Shown piece by piece: positions 52,485 through 61,746 of a stretch of DNA of 61,768 nucleotides. Position 1 is the first letter of the stretch. Each line of letters starts with the position of its first letter. The stretch is from Clostridia bacterium. GTDB taxonomy: Bacteria > Bacillota > Clostridia > Oscillospirales > CAG-272. The stretch covers positions 1 through 61,768 of the forward strand of contig JAKSOD010000007.1 in NCBI GenBank assembly GCA_024405755.1, in the 5' to 3' direction. The notes under the pieces are model-generated. The model was not told the origin of the DNA, made no database searches, and worked only from the letters and a program-made list of their open reading frames with translations. A program made the position numbers and the translations under genes.

Positions 52485-53897
52485 TCATTTCAGCAGTATA
52501 CTGACGGGAACTGAGTTTCCGCCGCGATATACTGTGAGAACCAAAGTCTCGCCTGAAAAATGATCGAACAATACTTCCCTCAGTTCTTCCACATCTTCAA
52601 CCGCGACACCGTCAATAGCGGTGATAATATCTCCGACTTCAAGCAAACCGTTAGATGAACGGTCCTTATCTACCGAAGCAACGTACACACCGGTTGCTTC
52701 AGCGACAACAGAAGTTCCGCTTACGGTTTTTCCTTTTTCCGCTGCTATGCAGGAAATCCCGAGTGAAACGCCGTTATCCGCAATCGCATTTCCCTTATAT
52801 TCACCGTTTGCGATCAGTTCGCGCGCAACAGTCAGTACGCCGTTGATCGGGATAGAAAAACCGATTCCTTCGGTATCCACAAGTTTCATGGTATTGATTC
52901 CAATGACTTCACCGTAGGTATTTATCAAAGGTCCGCCGGAATTGCCCGGGTTCAGGCTTGCGTCTGTCTGAATAAGATACATTCTTTTTACAAGATAGCC
53001 TGTGGTATCGTATATCTTCATACTGCGGCCGACCGCTGAAACGTACCCGACAGTTACAGTACCTGCGTAGTCAAGTCCCGAAGGGTTTCCGATCGCTATG
53101 GCACGTTCGCCGACAATAAGTTCGTCGGAATTTCCGAAAACGGCGGGAGTAAGTTCGTCGTAATTCACTTTGATCACGGCAATATCGGACATTGCATCGC
53201 CTCCGACATATTCAGCCGTAAGTCTCTTTCGATCATTCAGGACTACTTTGATCGTATCTGCGCCCTCGACAACGTGATAATTAGTTATGATATATCCGTT
53301 TTTGTCATATATCACACCGGTACCGACACTTGTTCCCGTAAGTCCGATTTCGTTTATGGTAACAGAGATTCCCACTACGGAAGGTGTGACTTTATCAGCG
53401 ACTTCGGCAATACTCAATGCCCCATCCTGCTTCGGGTCATCTTTTACAAACACCGTTCTGTCGCGGTATATTATTTTAGGATCTTCAAACGTACGGTTAA
53501 GTCCCGTGATAATAACTGCCGCAAGGATACCGAGACACACTGCAAAAAGCACCGTCATAATTATTGCATAAGTCAGTGCGCCGCGTCTGCCTTCTTTTTT
53601 TACCTTTTCTCTGTCCTGCTTCGTCTGTTCTGCGTAAGTCCACACGTAATTCACGCGCTGCCCGGTTTCCGTGTTTTCATCAGATTCTGCTCCCGGAGTG
53701 TGTTCCGTAAAATACGCTTCAGCAGGATCGGCTGACTGATCGGTATCCGTCAGAGTACCGTTGTCATTCAGAACGTATTCCTGTTCTTTTTCTGTTTCTG
53801 CATCCTTATCCGATTCCTTATCTTCGGGAAGTGCATCATTTCCCGGAATGTTTTCTTCTTCGGAAACGGAGTCAAAATTCTCGTTTAAATCTTCCAT
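52485..53897 (-). CDS. HtrA/DegP-like membrane serine protease
   Basis: Quality-control protease of 470 aa. An acidic N-terminal cytosolic region of ~100 residues precedes one membrane segment (about 108-132). A trypsin-like domain has the catalytic triad His (ITNYHVVEG, about 207), Asp (MSDIAVIKV, about 237) and Ser (NPGNSGGPL, about 319). A C-terminal PDZ domain (about 370-465, VGDIITAIDGVAVEDVEEL) follows. The gene lies 53 bp behind a sensor kinase and response regulator. That arrangement recalls CssRS-HtrA or WalRK-HtrA loci, so the two-component system may control it. This is inference. Confidence 0.93.
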   Translation of the reverse strand: MEDLNENFDSVSEEENIPGNDALPEDKESDKDAETEKEQEYVLNDNGTLTDTDQSADPAEAYFTEHTPGAESDENTETGQRVNYVWTYAEQTKQDREKVKKEGRRGALTYAIIMTVLFAVCLGILAAVIITGLNRTFEDPKIIYRDRTVFVKDDPKQDGALSIAEVADKVTPSVVGISVTINEIGLTGTSVGTGVIYDKNGYIITNYHVVEGADTIKVVLNDRKRLTAEYVGGDAMSDIAVIKVNYDELTPAVFGNSDELIVGERAIAIGNPSGLDYAGTVTVGYVSAVGRSMKIYDTTGYLVKRMYLIQTDASLNPGNSGGPLINTYGEVIGINTMKLVDTEGIGFSIPINGVLTVARELIANGEYKGNAIADNGVSLGISCIAAEKGKTVSGTSVVAEATGVYVASVDKDRSSNGLLEVGDIITAIDGVAVEDVEELREVLFDHFSGETLVLTVYRGGNSVPVSILLK

Positions 53898-53950
53898 TAT
53901 CGCACCGTTTTCTATTTAGAATGAGTTAATATATATATAGTAATTGCATC

Positions 53951-55429
53951 TTATAAACCGGATCTTGACTTCTCTGCTCCGGCTCCGGGCAGAGTAAATA
54001 CGAATTCACAGTATTTTCCCGGCTCGCTGTTTAAACTGATTTCCTCGTTATGTGCCTGAATTATTGTTTTGGCAATAAACATTCCGAGTCCTACACCGGT
54101 CTTATCCTTTCCTCTGCTCTTATCGGTTTTGTAAAATCTTTCAAAAATATAAGGCTGATCCTCGTACGGTATCCCGTCTCCCTCATTATACACGCTGACT
54201 CTGACTTTCTTTTCAAGCTGCTTTACCGACAGTCTCAGTATTCCCCCTTCGCGGGAGAATTTAACAGCGTTATCAATGATATTATATAAAATCTGATAGA
54301 TCGCGTCGTGGTCGCCGATCACGTGCATATTATCTGCATCAGCGTCAAAATCAACATCAAGATGTTTTTTGTCTATTTTCTGTTCAAATGAAATAAGCAC
54401 CTGACGAGCCATTTCGCAGACGTCAAACGGAGCCATTACAAACTTCCGGTCGCCCGCCTGAATCCGTGAAATATCAAGCAATGTTGAAACAAGACGTGAC
54501 AGTCTCTGCACTTCATCCTTGATGACATGAAGATAATAATCGTGTTTTTCAGGAGGTATTGCACCTGAAAGGATACAGTCAATAAACCCCGAGATTGTCG
54601 TCATAGGCGTTCTCATATCGTGGGATACGCTCGACATAAAATTATTTCTCATTTCGTCAAGAACTTCAAGTGACTGTGCCATATTATTGAACGCCTGAGC
54701 AAGTTCTGCAACTTCATCCTTGCCGATAACGGGAACTCGGACATCAAACTCACCTTTAGCAAAACTCTTGGCTGCCCGGCTCATTTCCTTCAATGGAGAA
54801 ATGATCCTTTCGCTTACAAAATAAATCGCGATCAGTGCCGCAAGCATTACCCACAGGCTTGAAATAGTAATCGTCTTTATCAAGACCTCTATGAATGAGT
54901 CCATTGTTGCCGAGGACGAGCAGGCAAATACTGTTCCGCAGACATAGTTATCTCTGAGAAATACAGGGGAGGCATAAATAAGATGCGGTGTTTCAAATAT
55001 TCCTTCAAGTGTATCACGGCGTGAAAGTTCAACTCCGTTATTAACTTCGTCCATGATAGTTTTCGGGATCTGTGCCGTTGGAGACAAATCGACTTCACCG
55101 TCAACGTAGGACAGAATGATCTCACCGTTCGTATCGGCAAGAAGCAGTGTGACCTTGTTTAAACTCGTGGATCCGATAAGTTGGAACAGCGATTTTATAT
55201 CATCTCCATATTCCTCTCCGAATTTATTTAGATCGGAAAAATCTGTCCGGCTGAGTTTGTTTCTCAGGTTTTCAGCCGTTGCTTTGGCTTCTGACTCGAC
55301 GGTATCATATTTTGTTTGTTCGGAATAATTGCTTACGATCGTTCCTATGATCGCCGCCAACAGCGTCATACTGATTATTATTATCAGCATAAACGTCACG
55401 ATATATTTAACATATACGCTTCTGATCAT
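53951..55429 (-). CDS. Sensor histidine kinase
   Basis: A 492-aa membrane kinase. It has a first membrane segment (about 8-30), an extracellular sensing domain (about 31-185) and a second segment (about 188-208). A HAMP linker follows (about 208-260, ISPLKEMSRAAKSFAKGEFDVRVP). The dimerisation/phosphoacceptor domain has His in SSVSHDMRTPMTTI (about 270) and the ATPase domain shows N-box DNAVKFSREGG and G2 KTGVGLGMFIAKTII. It is downstream of its response regulator and upstream of htrA. The signal is unknown; envelope stress is plausible. Confidence 0.93.
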   Translation of the reverse strand: MIRSVYVKYIVTFMLIIIISMTLLAAIIGTIVSNYSEQTKYDTVESEAKATAENLRNKLSRTDFSDLNKFGEEYGDDIKSLFQLIGSTSLNKVTLLLADTNGEIILSYVDGEVDLSPTAQIPKTIMDEVNNGVELSRRDTLEGIFETPHLIYASPVFLRDNYVCGTVFACSSSATMDSFIEVLIKTITISSLWVMLAALIAIYFVSERIISPLKEMSRAAKSFAKGEFDVRVPVIGKDEVAELAQAFNNMAQSLEVLDEMRNNFMSSVSHDMRTPMTTISGFIDCILSGAIPPEKHDYYLHVIKDEVQRLSRLVSTLLDISRIQAGDRKFVMAPFDVCEMARQVLISFEQKIDKKHLDVDFDADADNMHVIGDHDAIYQILYNIIDNAVKFSREGGILRLSVKQLEKKVRVSVYNEGDGIPYEDQPYIFERFYKTDKSRGKDKTGVGLGMFIAKTIIQAHNEEISLNSEPGKYCEFVFTLPGAGAEKSRSGL

Positions 55430-55507
55430 TTATCCGTCCTCAGTCAGTTCAATAAAGTCATACGCCCCAACCGAAGCCGCGGCGTATGACGTCGGAGTAA
55501 GTATCCG

Positions 55508-56200
55508 TCAGTTTGCAGATACCTCAAATTTGTATCCAACTCCCCAAACGGTTTTAAGGACCCATTTATCAGAGACACCTTCAAGTTTTTCACGCAGACG
55601 TTTTACGTGAACATCAACTGTACGGGAGTCCCCGAGGTAATCAAAGCCCCAGACTTTGTCAAGAAGCTGATCACGGGTGAAAACCCTGTTGTAGTTTGAA
55701 GCGAGAAAGTAAAGAAGTTCGAGTTCCTTCGGAGGAATATCAACGCTCTTTCCGCGAAGTTTCAGTTCATACTTCTGCTTGCTGATCTCGATATTTTCAA
55801 ACTTGATCACTTCGTCATCTCCGGGATCTTCATGTGTGTTGCAGCGGCGAAGCACAGCCTTGATTCTGGCAAAAAGTTCGTTCATATCGAATGGTTTTAC
55901 GACAAAGTCGTCGGCACCGAGTTCAAGACAGACTACCTTATCAACAACATCACCTTTGGCAGTTATCATAATTATCGGCTTATTTGTGAATTTACGTATC
56001 TCGGTACATACATCTTTTCCGTTTTTGCCGGGTAGCATGATATCCAGAAGAACGAGATCCGGCTCGTATTTTTTAAATACATCGATAGCCTCATAGCCGT
56101 CCATTGCAGTTCTGACGTCATAACCTTCTTTTTCAAGATACTGTTTGAGAAGGTCGCAGATATTACTGTCATCATCAACTACTAAGATCTTGGTATACAT
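55508..56200 (-). CDS. OmpR/PhoB-family response regulator
   Basis: A 230-aa transcription factor. The receiver domain (about 1-118) has the acidic pair in VVDDDSNI, the phosphorylated Asp in LVLLDIMLPG (about 53), Thr in IMITAKG and Lys in FVVKPFDM. The winged-helix output domain (about 130-228) has LEILYFLASNYNRVF-type and SRTVDVHVKRLREK segments. The ATG at 56200 has AAGGAGG 7-8 nt upstream. Partnered with the kinase 78 bp downstream. Confidence 0.95.
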   Translation of the reverse strand: MYTKILVVDDDSNICDLLKQYLEKEGYDVRTAMDGYEAIDVFKKYEPDLVLLDIMLPGKNGKDVCTEIRKFTNKPIIMITAKGDVVDKVVCLELGADDFVVKPFDMNELFARIKAVLRRCNTHEDPGDDEVIKFENIEISKQKYELKLRGKSVDIPPKELELLYFLASNYNRVFTRDQLLDKVWGFDYLGDSRTVDVHVKRLREKLEGVSDKWVLKTVWGVGYKFEVSAN

Positions 56201-56277
56201 TTCGTATCCTCCTTTTTTCACATCAATAATTTTTATTTTATGTGCCGCTTGTGCACTTTACATAGTTCTTCCATATT

Positions 56278-56305
56278 ATTATACCACATCTTTTTGAATT
56301 TGCAA
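56278..56305 (-). promoter_or_regulatory. Promoter of the two-component/htrA operon
   Basis: Minus strand: TTGCAA (56300-56305), a 16-bp spacer and TATAAT (56278-56283). The -10 is perfect and the -35 is partial. Confidence 0.5.
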
Positions 56306-56345
56306 ATAGTTTTCGGAAATTTTGTTCATATTTCGGATAATCTAC

Positions 56346-56374
56346 TTGAAAATATTTCTTGTATGTTATATAAT
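56346..56374 (+). promoter_or_regulatory. ychF promoter
   Basis: TTGAAA (56346-56351), a 17-bp spacer and TATAAT (56369-56374), 34 bp before the ychF ATG. Confidence 0.7.
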
Positions 56375-56408
56375 ATATCATATTGAATTCTATTTGGAGT
56401 TATTGATT

Positions 56409-57503
56409 ATGAAACTTGGTATCGTTGGACTTCCGAATGTCGGTAAAAGCACACTTTTCAATGCCCTTACCGGTGCCGGGGCCGAATCCGCAAACTATCC
56501 TTTCTGCACTATTGACCCGAACGTCGGTGTCGTCGCAGTTCCCGACAAGAGGCTTGATGCTCTTGCCGAAATGTATGCACCGGAAAAGTACACACCGGCA
56601 ACGGTTGAATTTTTCGATATTGCCGGACTTGTAAAAGGTGCTGCTCAAGGTGAAGGACTCGGAAATAAATTCCTTTCCCATATCCGTGAGTGTGACGCAA
56701 TCCTGCATGTTGTCCGCTGTTTTGAGGACTCCAACATCATTCACGTTGACGGAAGCGTTGACCCAATTCGAGACGTTGAAACAATCAATTTTGAACTAAT
56801 CCTCTCGGATCTTGAAATAATCGACAGACGAATTGAACGTACGCAGAAGGCTCTCAAAGCAGATAAAACTCTGGCTGCAGAACTTGCCCTTCTCGAAAAG
56901 CTGCACACTCACCTTGAAGGCGGTGCTTCCGCCCGCTCTCTTGAAATCACAGAGGACGAGCAGGCAATTCTTGCAGACATACCGCTTCTCTCCGCCAAAC
57001 CCGTTATCTATGTTGCAAATGTCGGCGAAGATATGGTGGCGGAAGAGCCTGTAAATGATCCTCATTATTCAGCTCTTAAAAAGTTTGCAGAATCCGAAAA
57101 CTCAGGAATAATTTCCGTTTGCGCAGGTCTTGAATCCGAGATCGCCGAACTCGATGCCGAGGAAAAAGCTATTTTTCTTGATGATCTCGGTATTACCGAA
57201 TCAGGTCTTGACAGACTGATACGGGCAAGTTACGATCTGCTCGGCCTTATCAGTTTCCTCACCGCAGGTCCGAAGGAAGTTCGTGCCTGGACGATAAAAC
57301 GCGGGACAAAAGCTCCGCAGGCAGCGGGAAAGATCCACTCGGATTTTGAACGCGGATTCATTCGCGCAGAAATCGTCGCATTCGACGACCTGATGAAATG
57401 CGGCAGCATCACCGCCGCCAAAGACGCGGGACTTTACAGAAGTGAAGGTAAAGACTACGTTATGAAAGACGGTGACGTTACTCTCTTCCGCTTTAATGTC
57501 TGA
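56409..57503 (+). CDS. ychF: Redox-regulated ATPase/GTPase YchF
   Basis: Conserved Obg-family P-loop NTPase that prefers ATP and binds ribosomes; linked to stress adaptation. It is 364 aa, the standard length. G1 is GLPNVGKST (residues 6-14), G3-like [14 protein letters not shown] (about 73), then a coiled-coil insertion (about 130-160) and a C-terminal TGS domain (about 280-362, [18 protein letters not shown]). The ATG at 56409 has TTGGAG about 9 nt upstream. The ORF opening at 56322 lies in the promoter. Confidence 0.96.
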   Translation: MKLGIVGLPNVGKSTLFNALTGAGAESANYPFCTIDPNVGVVAVPDKRLDALAEMYAPEKYTPATVEFFDIAGLVKGAAQGEGLGNKFLSHIRECDAILHVVRCFEDSNIIHVDGSVDPIRDVETINFELILSDLEIIDRRIERTQKALKADKTLAAELALLEKLHTHLEGGASARSLEITEDEQAILADIPLLSAKPVIYVANVGEDMVAEEPVNDPHYSALKKFAESENSGIISVCAGLESEIAELDAEEKAIFLDDLGITESGLDRLIRASYDLLGLISFLTAGPKEVRAWTIKRGTKAPQAAGKIHSDFERGFIRAEIVAFDDLMKCGSITAAKDAGLYRSEGKDYVMKDGDVTLFRFNV

Positions 57504-57520
57504 TCATCTGTTTATTTTAA

Positions 57521-57558
57521 AAAAAGGCTGCGGTATCTTACTCCGCAGTCGTTTTTTT
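57521..57558 (+). terminator. ychF terminator
   Basis: 8-bp stem GGCTGCGG / CCGCAGTC (57526-57550), one wobble, flanked by A and T runs, ending in seven T residues. Confidence 0.85.
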
Positions 57559-57593
57559 AGGAATCTCTAATAATAAATCAAAGGGTACTTAAG

Positions 57594-58622
57594 TCAGTAT
57601 ACGGCAACATTGCCGTCTTCAACTATAATGGTTATGGTGTCAGGTTCCGGCACAGAATCATCTGTCTTCTCGCCCGATTCCGCAGCAGTCGTTTCCTCTC
57701 CGCCTTCAGCTGCATGAGTAGTATCCTCGGGACCGACTATCGGAGTTACAATATTGTCTTCGGTATATTTCCCCGAAGTCACGGTATTTCCGTATACTCT
57801 CAGCAATCCGTTTCCTGCTTGAAGAAGTACGTTAAGTTCTGAGAAGTTATCTTCGGTGCGATCGTAATCCACGTTACCGCTCTTGATATTTACAAAGAGT
57901 CTATGTCTGAAATCTATTTGACGCAGGGCAAGATCACCCTTCACGGCATTGACTTGAAGTTCGTTGCATTGGAGTCCTGTCACATTGATCTTTGAATCAA
58001 CGGAAGATTCAATGATCATGGTGGATTCCGTATTTACATGTGAAATAGTCACATTTCCGCTTCCGACCTTGATCTTATAGTCGCAGTAGCACTTACCTTC
58101 TGTATCCTTATTGAGATGAAGGTTGTTAAGTGTAATATTGCCTGATTCGGAAGTAATAATAAGGTTTACAACTGTTGCTGCATCAGTCACGTAAAGGTTG
58201 ACTGTTCTTGCCTTATCACGGTATTTGAAATAATTGAGGTAATCACGGAATCCGTTGAAATTGATTTTAAAGTTATCAAGGTCAACGAGACTTGCGATCC
58301 CCTGATTATCGGAAAGTTGAAGGGTGGACTTGCTTACAGTGTAGTCGTACGTTCCTGCATTGAAATTAACAAGTTCAATCATATCTTTGGCGGCACCGCC
58401 GTACACATTGACATCAACGTCACCGGCTGTAATAACGATCTTTTTCAGATCACTCGAATCAAACTCGTGAGTTGTGAAGAAGTTATTGTCAGCGTCACCC
58501 GTCTGGCTGAAAAGTCCGATTCCCTGCTCGTTTGCCATATTATTTGCGGAAATGCAGAGCAACACGCCGACACACGCAAGTATTACGGAGACTATGATAA
58601 ATATTATGGAAGTCGGTTTCAT
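57594..58622 (-). CDS. DUF4097-type beta-helix adhesin-like protein
   Basis: A 342-aa membrane-anchored protein. One N-terminal membrane segment (about 4-24) precedes a repetitive beta-rich domain of the DUF4097 pattern (LKKIVITAGDVDVNVYGGAA, SESGNITLNNLHL, KVGSGNVTISHV, IKSGNVDYD). A Glu/Thr-rich stretch follows near the C-terminus (about 290-325). It overlaps the preceding DUF1700-like gene by 4 nt. Such pairs often follow a PadR regulator, but none is visible here. The function is unknown. Confidence 0.72.
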   Translation of the reverse strand: MKPTSIIFIIVSVILACVGVLLCISANNMANEQGIGLFSQTGDADNNFFTTHEFDSSDLKKIVITAGDVDVNVYGGAAKDMIELVNFNAGTYDYTVSKSTLQLSDNQGIASLVDLDNFKINFNGFRDYLNYFKYRDKARTVNLYVTDAATVVNLIITSESGNITLNNLHLNKDTEGKCYCDYKIKVGSGNVTISHVNTESTMIIESSVDSKINVTGLQCNELQVNAVKGDLALRQIDFRHRLFVNIKSGNVDYDRTEDNFSELNVLLQAGNGLLRVYGNTVTSGKYTEDNIVTPIVGPEDTTHAAEGGEETTAAESGEKTDDSVPEPDTITIIVEDGNVAVY

Positions 58623-59827
58623 AATTTTTCAGCAACTCCTTTCACTTTGGTAATGAACTCCTGTCCTTTTGTGCAGGCAAATTTCAGCAGACGTGTAAGT
58701 TGTTTCATTGCGAACGGAATAAAACGTATTGCAATGTTATAAATAATTATTCCAACGAAGAGAACAACAGCCCCAACGATAATTCCGAGACCAATCTCAA
58801 AGAGACCGACGGGTACAATCCCCTTTATCAACTGTATCGCTCCGTAAACAATTCCGACCATTGAAATCAGTGCACCAACGGCAACGAAGGCAATAAGTCC
58901 GACAACACAGCCTATCATCAGCACGGCAAGTGCGATCCACAATCCTATGTATACCGCGATCATTGCGACGGCAAGAACGGCCACAAACGGAAGCGCAATA
59001 CAGAACATGGTCCAGAACGCACCTTTGCTCGGTAGTTTTTCATTCGCATGAGCGTCAGCTTTCTCCTGAGCTAATTCCGCTTGCTTCCGTTCTTTCGCCC
59101 GGTGTTCCGCAGGACTGTATCTGTCTATTTTATCGTCAGAATAATCGTCCGGTGCCGGAAAGACTTCAATTTCTTCTTCATCTTTGCCGCTGTCGTCGGT
59201 ATCACGTGAAGACACAATCTTACTCTTTCCCGGAACCGGAGCAATACGCATATCTGCATCTTCGTCCTCGACATCGACATCGTTTTCTTCCGCTTTCACA
59301 TTTTCATTTTTTTCTTCGCTATGCACGGGAGCAGCTTCAGCTGAAGAATTGTGTTTTTCACGTGCGGCAGCCTTGATCTCGCGATTGTGTTTTTCAAGCA
59401 TTGCAAGAGCAACGCTGAATTCCTCTTCTGCACTTACGGCAGCCTCCGGAGTCTTCCCGTCTGAGGGTCCAAACGGAAAATCAATTGAGATTTCATTAAC
59501 CGCATCATCCTTCTCATTTTCGGTGATGTTTCTGACGCCGACGGCTGAAGCAGCGGAGAATGTCTGCTCAGTTTCCGCCTTTGTCGGTATGCTTTCGCCC
59601 TTGTCGCTCAAAGATGCAGAGATGTTTTCTTTTTCAGCGGCGGCTTCGGCATCAAGCATTCCTATTATTCCGTCAGCCATATCCGCGGGATTCACGTCAA
59701 CGTTAACTTCACCGTTCTGTGTAAGATATCCGTCAATGCGTTTGATCTGCTCGTCCGCCACCGCTGAATCCACGCCTTTTTCGACGAGAATCAACGACAG
59801 TTGTCTAAGAAATTCTTTCTTTTCCAT
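58619..59827 (-). CDS. DUF1700-like membrane protein with long acidic insert
   Basis: A 402-aa protein. The N-terminal ~65 residues (KKEFLRQLSLILVEKGVDSAV, IDGYL) resemble a DUF1700 head. A disordered Glu/Asp/Ala-rich region of ~190 residues (about 70-255) follows. The last ~140 residues hold about three hydrophobic segments (ALPFVAVLAVAMIAVYIGLW, IGCVVGLIAFVAVGALISMV, VPVGLFEIGLGIIVGAVVLF). The long insert is unusual for the family. The following DUF4097 gene overlaps its stop, so the two are an operon. The role is unknown, perhaps envelope-stress signalling. Confidence 0.65.
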   Translation of the reverse strand: MEKKEFLRQLSLILVEKGVDSAVADEQIKRIDGYLTQNGEVNVDVNPADMADGIIGMLDAEAAAEKENISASLSDKGESIPTKAETEQTFSAASAVGVRNITENEKDDAVNEISIDFPFGPSDGKTPEAAVSAEEEFSVALAMLEKHNREIKAAAREKHNSSAEAAPVHSEEKNENVKAEENDVDVEDEDADMRIAPVPGKSKIVSSRDTDDSGKDEEEIEVFPAPDDYSDDKIDRYSPAEHRAKERKQAELAQEKADAHANEKLPSKGAFWTMFCIALPFVAVLAVAMIAVYIGLWIALAVLMIGCVVGLIAFVAVGALISMVGIVYGAIQLIKGIVPVGLFEIGLGIIVGAVVLFVGIIIYNIAIRFIPFAMKQLTRLLKFACTKGQEFITKVKGVAEKL

Positions 59828-60025
59828 GTTAACTCCAAATCAACGGTTTGGTACTTATGTGGACTTTTAAAAAAATTGTCATTTGTGCAAAATTTTTCGT
59901 GCATCAGTGCAGAAAATATGATATAATATAAAAGTCATACGCACCGGACTGACGTTTTTTATGTAAAAGTCGTTCCATACGTCTATACATCATATATTAT
60001 AGCAGAAACAAAGAGAGATTTCAAG

Positions 60026-60733
60026 ATGAGAATGAGAAAAAAGAAACATTCGGAAGAAAGAATTGAGGCTTGTTCCGAATTATTGATCCGTGATCCTCTT
60101 TCATGCCGCGAAGATCCATCCGCGGTTTTCGGGAAGAAAATACCTATGCTGCTCGAACTCGGCTGCGGAAAAGGAGATTTCGCCAACGGTCTCAGCAGCA
60201 GATTCCCCGACCATGGGATAATTGCAATTGAAAGAGTTCCAGATGTCGCCATGATGGCGCTTGAAAAAGCAGCAGCAAATGCCGCCATACGTCCCGACAA
60301 CCTGCGTTTCATTATCGGACACGCGCAATATCTTTCGGATTGGTTTCCTCCTCACAGTTTTGAACGGATATATGTAAACTTCTGTGACCCGTGGCCCAAA
60401 AAAGGATACCATAAACGTCGTCTTACCGCACCTTCTTTCCTTCAAGTCTACCGTTCATTGCTTGTTCCCGGTGGTGAACTTCATTTCAAGACCGATAATG
60501 AACCGCTTTTTGACTGGTCACTTGAACAATTCGATGCGGAAAAACTGGAAACAGTGTTTGTAACTCGCGATCTGCATAACAGCGAACTTGCCGAAGACAA
60601 TATTATGACTGAATACGAAAGGCATTTTTCCTCAATGGGAATGAACATATTCTCCGCGCATGTGCGTTTTCCCGAATCAAGCACAGCCATAGATCACATT
60701 AGCACCTCAGAATCGGAGAAAGGAAATGAATAA
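60026..60733 (+). CDS. trmB: tRNA (guanine-N7-)-methyltransferase
   Basis: SAM-dependent enzyme that methylates G46 in the tRNA variable loop, 235 aa. The SAM-binding motif is LLELGCGKGDFANGL (about 43-57). The family signature is YVNFCDPWPKKGYHKRRL (about 117-134), with the catalytic FKTDNEPLF (about 155) after it. The ATG follows AAAGAGAG by 8 nt. Its 3' end overlaps truB by 8 nt. Confidence 0.95.
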   Translation: MRMRKKKHSEERIEACSELLIRDPLSCREDPSAVFGKKIPMLLELGCGKGDFANGLSSRFPDHGIIAIERVPDVAMMALEKAAANAAIRPDNLRFIIGHAQYLSDWFPPHSFERIYVNFCDPWPKKGYHKRRLTAPSFLQVYRSLLVPGGELHFKTDNEPLFDWSLEQFDAEKLETVFVTRDLHNSELAEDNIMTEYERHFSSMGMNIFSAHVRFPESSTAIDHISTSESEKGNE

Positions 60734-61646
60734 TCCAATCAGCGAGCCTTCAGGGATACTGCTTGTAAACAAAGCTGCCGGATGCACGTCTCACGATGTT
60801 GTAAACGCTGTCAGACGTCTTTACGGAACTAAACGAGTCGGACACGCCGGTACTCTCGATCCCATGGCAACGGGAGTTCTTGTGGTCCTCGTCGGTCGTG
60901 CGGCAAAAGCTTCTGAATATGCCGTCGGCGGAAAGAAACGCTACCGTGCAGTTCTTCGTCTAGGAATCGAAACCGACACGGAGGACATTACCGGAACAGT
61001 AATCAAAGAAGCTCCCGTAACATCAACTCCATCACAGATCACCTCAATTGCAGGACAGTTTTCGGGAGAGATAATGCAGATCCCCCCTATGTACAGTGCT
61101 TTGAAACGAGGCGGAAAGAAACTTTGCGATATTGCACGGGCAGGAGAAATAATTGAACGTGACCCCCGTCCCGTGACTATTTATTCTCTTGATATAAAAC
61201 ACATATGTGATAATGACTATTCTCTTGATGTGATCTGTTCAGCCGGAACATACATCAGAACATTATGTGCCGATATCGGACGTGCGGCAGGATGCGGCGG
61301 GACAATGGCTCAACTCTGTCGGACTTCCGCAGTCGGATTCGGCATTGAAGATACTATGACTCTTGAACAAATCGAAGAGACACCCGTGGAAAAACGTGTT
61401 TCCCTTCTGCTGCCGGTTGCTGAACTGTTTCCGGATCTGGATGCTGTATTTCTTCCTGCTTTTTTTGAAAAACTATTCCGTTCCGGATGCGAAATCTATC
61501 TTAAAAAACTCGGAATTGATCCGTTTCGTTTTCCAATAGGCGCAACAGTACAAGTCTGTGACTCAAACGGTAATTTTTTCGCACTCGGAAAGATCAGCGA
61601 ATACCCTGGCGGTATCGCTGTAAAATCCGTAAAACTATTCAAATAA
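60726..61646 (+). CDS. truB: tRNA pseudouridine(55) synthase
   Basis: Makes pseudouridine 55 in the T-loop of tRNAs, 306 aa. The catalytic Asp lies in GHAGTLDPMATGVLVV (about residues 39-54). The conserved tail of the catalytic domain appears as CSAGTYIRTLCADIGRAAG (about 175-193). The start overlaps the trmB stop region by 8 nt and is preceded by GAGAAAGGAAATG-type spacing. A C-terminal PUA-like end (VCDSNGNFFALGKISEYPGGI) is present. Confidence 0.96.
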   Translation: MNNPISEPSGILLVNKAAGCTSHDVVNAVRRLYGTKRVGHAGTLDPMATGVLVVLVGRAAKASEYAVGGKKRYRAVLRLGIETDTEDITGTVIKEAPVTSTPSQITSIAGQFSGEIMQIPPMYSALKRGGKKLCDIARAGEIIERDPRPVTIYSLDIKHICDNDYSLDVICSAGTYIRTLCADIGRAAGCGGTMAQLCRTSAVGFGIEDTMTLEQIEETPVEKRVSLLLPVAELFPDLDAVFLPAFFEKLFRSGCEIYLKKLGIDPFRFPIGATVQVCDSNGNFFALGKISEYPGGIAVKSVKLFK

Positions 61647-61716
61647 TAATATAAAAAAGGAAGACAGAAATAATGCTGTTGCAGTTAGTTTTCAAAATTG
61701 AATAGAATAAAACAAA

Positions 61717-61746
61717 GGGGCTGTCTCACTTACGTGATCCAGCCCC
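61717..61746 (-). terminator. Probable terminator of a gene beyond the right edge
   Basis: GGGGCTG...CAGCCCC with an imperfect inner stem. On the minus strand it is followed by TTTGTTTTATT, so it likely ends a leftward transcript entering from outside the window. The last 40 bases of the window are too short to call a gene. Confidence 0.55.
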
